Below are positions 32,578 through 39,506 of a stretch of DNA of 39,506 bases, one piece after another. The translations under genes and the position numbers were made by a program. The stretch is from NCBI GenBank assembly GCA_028684065.1, contig JAQUGO010000007.1, positions 1 to 39,506 on the forward strand, written 5' to 3'. The first letter of the stretch is position 1. Every line of letters starts with the position of its first letter. Under the pieces are notes generated by a model that was not told the origin of the DNA, ran no database searches, and was given only the letters and a program-made list of their open reading frames with translations. Source of the stretch: Sulfurospirillaceae bacterium (GTDB lineage Bacteria; Campylobacterota; Campylobacteria; Campylobacterales; Sulfurospirillaceae).

Positions 32578-33186
32578 ATATGTATTTTTGATCGATAGCT
32601 AACAACACTTGTTCATTATAAATGCAAGGTATTCTATTTTTTAAAGCGTCTATGGTTTTATAAGGCTGCTAAAACACCCTCTTAATCTTCGTTTAGGTTC
32701 CTCTAATGCGAGTAAAAATGAAATAAGGTTATTTATGTATATTAATATGTAAAATTATATATAAAAATTATTATTTTTAACGTGTAGAACATAAATATTG
32801 AAAAAATAAACTATATATTTGTACTTTAATTCTTTATAACCAACTGGTAAGTTTTGCCATAATACGATTGAATGTGATCTTTATGGTTGTTTTGCTAATT
32901 TATGGTTAAGTCAATACCTTCTCAAGCGGACTCACTATAGATGGCACTACTTCATCGCATGGTGTAAACCATATTTCCATGCAGTTGGTTAAGACCAGTT
33001 TGTACTATAGGACCCAGCCTTTTGTTGGTTGAACAGCATATAGCACTACTTAAGTCTTTAATATTGCCAATTAAACCTATAACTGCAGATATTTTGTAAT
33101 ACAACTCTTTTCTAAGTCTATGATTAAGTCTATTTTGAATAAATTGAATCTATTCTATTTTCAGTAAAACAAATATTGTAAATTGT
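32578..33186. other. 609-bp stretch without a recognisable gene
   Basis: No complete gene on either strand. Around 32957-32982 two mutually exclusive hairpins are possible (ATGGT/ACCAT at 32959-32972, or GCATGG/CCATGC at 32957-32982). A minus-strand open stretch of about 65 codons ends near 32953; it contains LYYKISAVIGLIGNIKDLSS and lacks a start with an RBS. This could be debris of a decayed gene at the island junction. I recognise no family. Confidence 0.4.
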
Positions 33187-34251
33187 CTATGAATCTCTTT
33201 TTTGCTTAATGATGTACCCAAAACCAGAAGGAGCTTTTGTCACAGTAATTCCGATATTGCTTCGAGCATATTCATGTGCTTCTTCAGCTGTTTCAAAATC
33301 ATATTCTTTTACAGTAGTCTCAGAAAGATTTTTTATGTTGCTTATACAATGATAAACAAATTGCTCTTCTGTGTAATCGATTGTAATATTTTCAGGTTGA
33401 GTGTCAGTTGTGAGTAATAAGCGTGAAATATTTTTTTTAAATTCAGTATTAATTGCTCTCAATACTGATCTAGCTCCCATATTTGGGTCAAATCCAATTT
33501 CATTTAATACATTTTTAGCATTTGAAGTTATTAATAATTTCAAGTCTTTTTTGTAAAGCTGTTTGGATAAATCATCTAAAAATTTATCAGTAATATGAAC
33601 AATCATCTCTTTAGTTAATTTTTTAAATTCTAATATTTTATCAATTCTATTTCTAAACTCTGGGGCTAAAAATTCTAAAATAGCCATTTCTTTATATAAA
33701 TTTTTATTTCCAAAACCAATACCATTTTGCTCAGTAGCACCTAAATTGGATGTCATAATGATGATAGTCTTAGTGAAGTCTGCTTTTTTCCCCTTGGTAT
33801 CAGTTAACACCCCATAATCTAATACTTGTAAAAAAGTATTATAGACTTTATGATGTGCTTTTTCAATCTCATCAAGCAATAAAATAGCATTTGAATTTTT
33901 TATGATAGCGTTAGTAAGTAACCCACCGTCTTCATAACCTACTAGTCCAGCTTGACCACCTATTAATGTTCGTGCAGAATGTTCATCAGCGTACTCACTC
34001 ATATCAAAGCGAATAAGCTCCTTGTTTAATAATGTAGCCAATTCTTTTGCAAATTCTGTTTTACCAACTCCTGTAGGCCCAGTAAATAAAAAGGATGCTA
34101 TTGGCTTTGTATCATCAGATAATCCTGCCATACTAATACCTATCATATCTATTACATGGCCAATAATGTGATCTTGTCCAAAAATTCTACTTTTAAGTTT
34201 TTTCTCGATTGTTAAGATATCATTAGAATTTTGTCGCATTATTTTTTTCAC
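33187..34251 (-). CDS. D2-only ClpA-like AAA+ unfoldase
   Basis: 354 aa, GTG start with AAGGA 6 nt upstream. It corresponds to the second ATPase ring and C-domain of ClpA/ClpB: Walker A GPTGVGKT (58-65), Walker B LLLDEIE (124-130), sensor TSNLGA, APEFRNRID with the Arg finger, and GFDPNMGARSVLRAI sensor-2. The N-domain and D1 ring of ClpA (about 750 aa) are absent. An IGF loop (178-180) sits where ClpA/ClpX dock on ClpP. The pore-loop GYVG is GLVG, lacking the usual aromatic. The last 55 residues are unrecognised. Last gene of the WYL-HtrA-PcfJ cluster, 75 bp behind it. Confidence 0.85.
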   Translation of the reverse strand: MKKIMRQNSNDILTIEKKLKSRIFGQDHIIGHVIDMIGISMAGLSDDTKPIASFLFTGPTGVGKTEFAKELATLLNKELIRFDMSEYADEHSARTLIGGQAGLVGYEDGGLLTNAIIKNSNAILLLDEIEKAHHKVYNTFLQVLDYGVLTDTKGKKADFTKTIIIMTSNLGATEQNGIGFGNKNLYKEMAILEFLAPEFRNRIDKILEFKKLTKEMIVHITDKFLDDLSKQLYKKDLKLLITSNAKNVLNEIGFDPNMGARSVLRAINTEFKKNISRLLLTTDTQPENITIDYTEEQFVYHCISNIKNLSETTVKEYDFETAEEAHEYARSNIGITVTKAPSGFGYIIKQKRDS

Positions 34252-34326
34252 AGAGGATCCTTTAAATTATTCATCTATGAATATTATAAAAGATTATATG
34301 GTCATATTGTGTCTAAAAATAAAAAA

Positions 34327-35799
34327 TTAACTGCTTCTAATAAAGCGATGGAACCATGTTTTAAGTACTTCATTTTGAGCATCTGAAAGTTTTCCATTAC
34401 TGATACCACTAGCTTGCCTTATGACTCCATCTGTAATTTCAACTGCAAATTCAATTTTACTATGCAAAAAGAAGCCATAAATTGTCGTATGATTATTATT
34501 TATTGCATCAAAATACCCAGATATACAGTTGTGCAGACCTTCTGCCCAATCAAATAATTCTGCTCCATTGTAGGGTAGTTTAATATCGTAATTTAGTACA
34601 CTAGCCTCTGCTTTTTCTTGTCCGCTGTGATAAGTGATATTTTTCTGAAATATTTGTTTATAGTATTTATAATGAGAACACTTTACAAATGCATCGTGTA
34701 GTGCAACTAAGGTACATTTTGGTCTTTTAAATAGCTCATCTAAGTCTTTACCAATAAAGATAAACTCTCTTAAAAGATCTGTAAGATAGCTTGTATCATC
34801 AAGTTCTTTTAAAAAAGAGACAATCTGTTTTTCACTATAGTGTTTTTGTAAAAAAAGGATTAGTTGTTTTAAATGTTGTTCTTCGTCTAAAGTAATACCT
34901 TGACAATGTAAATCACGATTTAATAATTCTGCTACAAAATTAGGGTCTTTGATAGTTCCAAGGATAGTGTTTATAAGGGTTGTTTTAAAATAATGATATT
35001 GCTGTAGTTGCTTTTGATAATTCTGATAAAGCCCTTTTTTAATCGATTTTTCATTTCTCCCTTTGAGTAAATAATCAAAGGCATTTTGTATGGTTATATC
35101 TTCTTTTGGCAACTGATTAACATCTTCCCAAAAATAAAAATCAAACTCTTTGAGCCAAGGATAATTACCAAAAAATAGAATGATTTGGTAATTTAAATTG
35201 GTATTTTTATCTGATATTGGAATGTTAAAAATATTTTGATGCGTTTGAATATAAGTATTAAGATTTTGTCTCAGAGTTGTAAATACATGATGATCGTATT
35301 GCATACAATAACTTTCAGTATTACTACCATCTTTGTAGAGGGTCAAAGCATAAAGATCAATAGGCTGTGAAATAATTTTACCTCTTGCATAATCTATCTC
35401 TTTTGGAATGGTCGATAATGGTCGATAGCTTGATACAATTTTATCACCATCATTTATAAGAACATAGTCATACTCTAAAGGGAGTGTACTTTTATCCAAA
35501 AAGGAGAGTATGCACTTTTTTTTATCACGAGAATCAAAAGTATCAAGATAATAAGTTTCGTCAGGATAAATACTAATAAAGTGTTCAAAAGATTTGTGTG
35601 CCAAGTTAGCATCATAAAAACAGATATTGTCACATTCAGGGCAACGATACTCTATGTCTTGAAAGGAAGCACGCAATAGGATTGTTTCATGCCCACAAGC
35701 ACAGATATACCCATCAACCATGTATTCTGTTTGCACAACACCATAAAAAAGTTGATGTTGTTCATTATCAAGGTATTTACTAATTCTCCAAGACATCAT
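34327..35799 (-). CDS. PcfJ-like protein with N-terminal zinc ribbon
   Basis: 490 aa. Four cysteines in a zinc-ribbon arrangement (C33-x-C35 and C53-x2-C56) open the protein. The C-terminal 110 residues match the PcfJ-like domain: AELFDWAEGLHNCISGYFDA, TIYGFFLHSKIEFAVEITDG and VIRQASGISNGKLSDAQNEV. PcfJ-like proteins are known from conjugative plasmids and phage-like elements, without an established activity. The middle is helical and unrecognised. The start lies 5 nt after the HtrA-like gene, with AGAAGG in the end of that gene, so translation is coupled. The tight pairing with a protease gene is unusual. Confidence 0.65.
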   Translation of the reverse strand: MMSWRISKYLDNEQHQLFYGVVQTEYMVDGYICACGHETILLRASFQDIEYRCPECDNICFYDANLAHKSFEHFISIYPDETYYLDTFDSRDKKKCILSFLDKSTLPLEYDYVLINDGDKIVSSYRPLSTIPKEIDYARGKIISQPIDLYALTLYKDGSNTESYCMQYDHHVFTTLRQNLNTYIQTHQNIFNIPISDKNTNLNYQIILFFGNYPWLKEFDFYFWEDVNQLPKEDITIQNAFDYLLKGRNEKSIKKGLYQNYQKQLQQYHYFKTTLINTILGTIKDPNFVAELLNRDLHCQGITLDEEQHLKQLILFLQKHYSEKQIVSFLKELDDTSYLTDLLREFIFIGKDLDELFKRPKCTLVALHDAFVKCSHYKYYKQIFQKNITYHSGQEKAEASVLNYDIKLPYNGAELFDWAEGLHNCISGYFDAINNNHTTIYGFFLHSKIEFAVEITDGVIRQASGISNGKLSDAQNEVLKTWFHRFIRSS

Positions 35800-35804
35800 A
35801 TATT

Positions 35805-37211
35805 TTAGAGCCTTCTATCACTACTCAAACCATAAATCTCTTTGATGTCTTTAAAGCTTTCTTTGACTTTTTGAGTATCAAAGATAATTTTTTTGTAATC
35901 TTCATCAATAAATTCTATCGTTGTATAAGGGTTATCAACCGCATCAATGAGTTTCACAAAATGTGCAAAATCAACAACTAAAGTGCCATTAACAGATTTT
36001 ACAAGATCACCATGTGCTGTATAGCCAATATTGATATCATGAGGCAGAACCTCATATTGCATCATAACTGCTTCTTTAATGTGCTTAGTTCTGCAATTAT
36101 CAAAGAAAAAAAGTTCGAAATTGGATGATGTTAAATCAATGGCAGCAAGATAATTATTCGTCAATGGGCTAAAAATAAATCCTCCATATATAACATAGCG
36201 AGGAAGTGCATTTTTCTCAGTATAAACAATTTGATGTTTTTGTTTTAAATTGTAAACAAGATTGATAGTTTTTTTATCTCTAATGAGTTTTATATTCATT
36301 TTATCGCCAACTGGTTTTGAATGAAAAGCAAAGCTATAGTTCGTGTAACCATACGGTGTTTTAATCATGCCATCATTTGAGATAGGCTTATCATCAATTG
36401 CTAAAATAATATCACCTAGCATAAGATCATTTTCATTCTTATCTAAATGCGTAACCACAATACCTATATCATTTTGAATACCATAGTATTTTTTCAAAGT
36501 ATTGTTATTTAAAAATTGTACACTCGTTCTAGAATTATCGTATCCATCGACCTTTCCATCTTTGATATCAAGTAAAAAAGTATTCACTATGATGGATGGA
36601 ATAATATAAGAGATATTGCTTGCTTTGATTAAGCTCTGCATTGCAATACCTACGACTTCGCCTTTAGAATTTATAGCTGCACCTCCACTGTTCCCTGGAT
36701 TAATGGCAGCATCTACTTGAATAGCAAGCATAGTTTCATTACTCCAAGAATACTTACTTGGCTCAATACGAGAAATAACTCCTTTAGTCGTAGAAAGTGT
36801 TTTACCTCCCATGGGATAGCCTAAGACGGTAATAGCATCGCCTTGTTTAATCTCATTGGTAAATTTCAACGCTTGAATACTATCGAAAAAGCTTTTATCC
36901 TGTACTTCCAATAGTGCTAAATCTGCTTGATGTGAGATAAATTTTAACTTCGCACTATATTTTTTAGAGTTATTTTCTTTAGAAACTTGTATAAATTTTG
37001 CATTGGATACTACATGTGCTGAAGTAATAACCATATTATCTACGATAATAACGCCAGACCCAGTATAGTCTTCTATTTTACCACTTTGCCATGGGTATTG
37101 ATAATTAGGAGCTGATGTTGATGAAAATATTTGAACAATAGATTGCGTTGGCAATACTGCTGACCAAGTAAATGAAATAGTAATTACTAGTATGGTAACG
37201 ATTTTGAGCAT
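35805..37211 (-). CDS. Exported HtrA/Deg-like serine protease
   Basis: 468 aa. A signal peptide (residues 1-18, cut near TWSA) is followed by a chymotrypsin-fold protease with an intact triad: H66 (ITSAHVVS), D97 (SHQADLALLEV) and S175 (NPGNSGGAAI). A PDZ-like domain (about 235-320: DIGIVVTHLDKNENDLMLGD, IILAIDDKPI) and an extended C-terminal region of 140 residues follow, closer to Deg proteins with atypical second PDZ domains than to DegP. Predicted periplasmic, unlike its cytoplasmic operon partners. AAGGAAG lies before the ATG; the WYL gene ends 52 bp upstream. Confidence 0.85.
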   Translation of the reverse strand: MLKIVTILVITISFTWSAVLPTQSIVQIFSSTSAPNYQYPWQSGKIEDYTGSGVIIVDNMVITSAHVVSNAKFIQVSKENNSKKYSAKLKFISHQADLALLEVQDKSFFDSIQALKFTNEIKQGDAITVLGYPMGGKTLSTTKGVISRIEPSKYSWSNETMLAIQVDAAINPGNSGGAAINSKGEVVGIAMQSLIKASNISYIIPSIIVNTFLLDIKDGKVDGYDNSRTSVQFLNNNTLKKYYGIQNDIGIVVTHLDKNENDLMLGDIILAIDDKPISNDGMIKTPYGYTNYSFAFHSKPVGDKMNIKLIRDKKTINLVYNLKQKHQIVYTEKNALPRYVIYGGFIFSPLTNNYLAAIDLTSSNFELFFFDNCRTKHIKEAVMMQYEVLPHDINIGYTAHGDLVKSVNGTLVVDFAHFVKLIDAVDNPYTTIEFIDEDYKKIIFDTQKVKESFKDIKEIYGLSSDRRL

Positions 37212-37263
37212 ATGTATCTTCCTTGCGGTACTCTAAATTTTTCAAAGACAAAATTATTTATAA

Positions 37264-38247
37264 TCAACTTTGATCATCTATATATGTTCTCAATTCAGTG
37301 AGTATTTGCTCTTTAAGCTCCAATGGTTCAATGACTTTAACATAAGGCAACCATTGCTTAATAAGTGCGTCAATTTCTCTGAGTTGTGTAACCTTATAAG
37401 TGACAATGATATTGCCATTTTCTTTAGTATCTAAAATATTTTGTGAGCGCAAAAACTTTTTAGCATGGAAGAAAAAGGCTTTGGATTTATCCACTTCAAT
37501 GACAACATCAATCAAATACTTTCTAAAATCTTGCCTATAAATGGAAAATGGGGTTTGCATAAATTTTATGAACTCTACAATGTCTGGATTCTTTTGATAA
37601 GTCTTTTTAGTATCTTCAATATTTCGAATTTTTGATATTCTAAACATTGAAAATTCATAGTTTTCATCATCAACCTCACACGTGAGATAGAAGTTTTCTT
37701 GGATAAAGACTATCTTATAAGGCTTTACCTCTTTTTTCTGAAATACACCATTTTTATCGGGATATTCAAGAATGAGGTATTTTTGAAACTCAATAGCGTT
37801 TTCTAGTTTTTTAAAGAGTTTATAGTCGTCTTTTTTACTCTCCAACGGTTTGTTTTTAAATTCATAATATTTATTAGCTTGGTTAACTTTACTAGTCAAG
37901 ATTTTCCGCTCATCACTGTCCATATCAAAGTTATCAAACAGATCGCTGCGTTGGGCTATATTAAAAGTCTGAATGAGTAAAGACAGGACATCTGGTTTTA
38001 AAAAATTATCAAACATAGATTGTGTGATCGCTTTATAGCATCCTCTCTCTCCCTTTCCTCCTCTGATAAGTTCAAGAGAGATTTTGAATGAATTTATAAT
38101 GACTTCAAGATCTCTTCTAATCGTCTTTTCGCTTTTACCTTGCCATAGAGGGTCTTTTTCTAAAGCATCAATACAGACTTTTTGACCATCGTTAAAGCGT
38201 TTAAGCAGTTCTAAAACGCGTGCGGTTTGATTGGTAATGACTGACAT
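37264..38247 (-). CDS. WYL-domain transcriptional regulator
   Basis: 327 aa. A winged-HTH (TARVLELLKRFNDGQKVCID; SEKTIRRDLEVIINSF) is followed by a WYL-type domain (EVKPYKIVFIQENFYLTCEV; FSMFRISKIRNIE) and a C-terminal extension (WLPYVKVIEPLELKEQILTE), the layout of BrxR/CapW-type repressors that guard defence operons. The WYL triad itself is degenerate (FYL). AAAGGAAGAATT precedes the ATG. Its promoter carries GACAAAATATGTC, a 4-bp-arm palindrome overlapping the -10 flank, so autoregulation and control of the three downstream genes is likely. Confidence 0.8.
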   Translation of the reverse strand: MSVITNQTARVLELLKRFNDGQKVCIDALEKDPLWQGKSEKTIRRDLEVIINSFKISLELIRGGKGERGCYKAITQSMFDNFLKPDVLSLLIQTFNIAQRSDLFDNFDMDSDERKILTSKVNQANKYYEFKNKPLESKKDDYKLFKKLENAIEFQKYLILEYPDKNGVFQKKEVKPYKIVFIQENFYLTCEVDDENYEFSMFRISKIRNIEDTKKTYQKNPDIVEFIKFMQTPFSIYRQDFRKYLIDVVIEVDKSKAFFFHAKKFLRSQNILDTKENGNIIVTYKVTQLREIDALIKQWLPYVKVIEPLELKEQILTELRTYIDDQS

Positions 38248-38283
38248 AGAATTCTTCCTTTAATTTTAAGTAGTTTATCGGAC

Positions 38284-38302
38284 ATTATAGACATATTTTG
38301 TC
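38284..38302 (-). promoter_or_regulatory. Promoter/operator of the WYL-led operon
   Basis: On the minus strand GACAAAATATGTC (38290-38302) abuts a TATAAT -10 box (38284-38289), and a further TGTC follows, giving TGTC-TATAA-TGTC. The -35 is weak. Such repeats at the -10 are where WYL repressors of the BrxR/CapW kind bind. Confidence 0.45.
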
Positions 38303-38311
38303 TTATGGTTA

Positions 38312-39442
38312 TTAAAAGCTGTTATTTTTCTGGCAATGTTGGTCTTTGTCATCAATGGCTTTATCAAAATTATTGTCAATCTCATCAAAACACGAATTTC
38401 CACTCTCAAAGCCTTCAGGATTTGGGTCTATTTTAAGATAGCGCCTTGGAATATGTCTCCATAGTTCAATAAAATGCTCTTTATACTGTTTGGTAAGTGA
38501 AGTATTTTCGATAATAACCGTGTTTTCATCGTTTTTACTCTCCCCTGCTTTGGTAAAATTCATCGATCCACTGATAATAAACCTATCATCAATAATCATT
38601 GATTTTGCATGCATCTTCCCACCAAAGTTTTCAACCTTTACCTCAATACCTACATCTCTTAAGATGTGGTGAGTAGAGTATTTGTTTTTAGCAGCACTTG
38701 CATCTAGGATAACTTTAATCTCTACACCTCTTTTATGCGCATCTATAAGTTCTTCGCTTAATCGTTTGTGGGTGAGATAAAAAATTGGTATATAAATATA
38801 TTTTTTTGCACCACGAATGAGAGGCTCAATGCAATTTTCATAGGTGGATGATTTAGGAGAAAAGCTTAGTGTGATAATAGAATCAGAGGTTTTAATATGA
38901 GTATAGAGAGTCGCTTCTTTTTTTGAATTAAAATGGTTTTTATTAAACATTTGCTCAAACTCTTGCTGATAGATTTTAGCTACTTTTTTATCTTCAATAA
39001 CAACCACATTATTAGCGTTATAGCCCCCAGTATCTGTATCACTAATATTAGAAGAACCTGTCCAGACTGTTTTTTGATCAAAGACAAAGAATTTATTGTG
39101 CATGATAGAGCTTTTATGGTCACTTTTGATATCAAAGAGTTCATACAAACGATGAGTATCTTCATAATAGTTTTTACCATGTGTATCACTATCGACAACC
39201 CCTTTGATATGCACACCTCGTTTTTTAGCATCAATAAGTGCTTGTAAAATCTCATCTTGTGCTCTTAGACCATATATTGCAAAATAAATTTCTTTGTGGC
39301 TTTGGTTAATAAGTCGAATAAGTTCTTTTCCAAAAGAGGTTTCGGTTTTTTTAGAAGGGTATGGGCTTGGCATATTGAGATAAAGGGTCTCTTTCGCAAA
39401 AAGATGGCACAAAAGCACAACGATGAGCATAAGTAATTTCAA
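38312..39442 (-). CDS. Exported phospholipase D-family protein
   Basis: 376 aa. A signal peptide (MKLLMLIVVLLCHLFA) precedes two HKD motifs: HNKFFVFDQKTVWTGSSN and HAKSMIIDDRFIISGSMN, both complete, so a two-motif phosphodiesterase acting on phospholipid or nucleic acid in the envelope is expected. The C-terminus (CFDEIDNNFDKAIDDKDQHC) looks like a short calcium-binding, cysteine-closed loop. The start is TTG with AAAGGA 7 nt upstream. Its stop is 64 bp from the WYL start; the WYL promoter sits in that gap, so it may be a separate chromosomal gene rather than part of the cluster. Confidence 0.88.
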   Translation of the reverse strand: MKLLMLIVVLLCHLFAKETLYLNMPSPYPSKKTETSFGKELIRLINQSHKEIYFAIYGLRAQDEILQALIDAKKRGVHIKGVVDSDTHGKNYYEDTHRLYELFDIKSDHKSSIMHNKFFVFDQKTVWTGSSNISDTDTGGYNANNVVVIEDKKVAKIYQQEFEQMFNKNHFNSKKEATLYTHIKTSDSIITLSFSPKSSTYENCIEPLIRGAKKYIYIPIFYLTHKRLSEELIDAHKRGVEIKVILDASAAKNKYSTHHILRDVGIEVKVENFGGKMHAKSMIIDDRFIISGSMNFTKAGESKNDENTVIIENTSLTKQYKEHFIELWRHIPRRYLKIDPNPEGFESGNSCFDEIDNNFDKAIDDKDQHCQKNNSF

Positions 39443-39506
39443 AATGGTTTCCTTTAATCTTTTGGGATGTTCTTGGGTGACTATTTTTTGTATTTTTCCA
39501 AAATAA

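Noticed and set aside
1-39506. CRISPR array or rRNA genes
   Set aside because: I see no regularly spaced repeats, Cas genes or rRNA sequence in the window.

Overview
The window is AT-rich bacterial chromosome, most likely from a flagellated member of the Campylobacterota (Sulfurospirillum/Arcobacter-like). The evidence is an AcnB-type aconitase N-terminus, an FtsK followed by a very long FlgL, a sigma-54 (GG-N10-GC) promoter in front of flgL, and low GC throughout. The genus is inferred, not proven.

Layout. (1) 1-5615 is chromosomal backbone: acnB (partial), ftsK and flgL on the minus strand, then an HU gene and tRNA-Leu(CAA) on the plus strand. (2) 5561-31155 is an integrated element of about 25.5 kb, bounded by a 58-bp direct repeat (57/58 identical) that is the 3' end of tRNA-Leu. 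It has a tyrosine integrase at its right end, paired GGGTACGGT repeats just inside both ends, a small excisionase-like HTH gene, a DUF4373-like replication protein, a dense plus-strand mobilisation operon (VirB6/TraG-like membrane protein, small membrane and coiled-coil proteins, HTH protein, ParA/StbB-like ATPase, MobF relaxase-helicase, coupling protein, cysteine-less primase), and a minus-strand cargo block. I see no VirB4 or other core type IV secretion genes, so it reads as an integrative mobilisable element rather than a self-transmissible ICE. A toxin-antitoxin pair lies near each end (YafQ/DinJ-like at the left, RelE/RHH at the right), both with palindromic operators.

(3) The cargo block 21661-29234 looks like defence: a 1570-aa protein with an N-terminal Mrr-like nuclease region and a STAND NTPase (Avs4-like by layout and length), a class III nucleotide-cyclase-like protein directly downstream, and two unrecognised genes, one with a convincing in-frame internal start that would make a separate exported SH3-like protein.

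(4) From 31156 a second P4-type integrase sits directly behind the displaced tRNA 3' end, so the tRNA locus has been used at least twice. No third copy of the repeat is visible, so the far border of this second island is lost or outside the window. After about 600 bp without a recognisable gene comes a minus-strand cluster: phospholipase D, WYL regulator, exported HtrA-like protease, PcfJ-like zinc-ribbon protein, and a D2-only ClpA-like unfoldase with an IGF loop. The last four are tightly packed behind a WYL-type promoter/operator and are my best candidate for an undescribed multi-gene system; its function is unknown.
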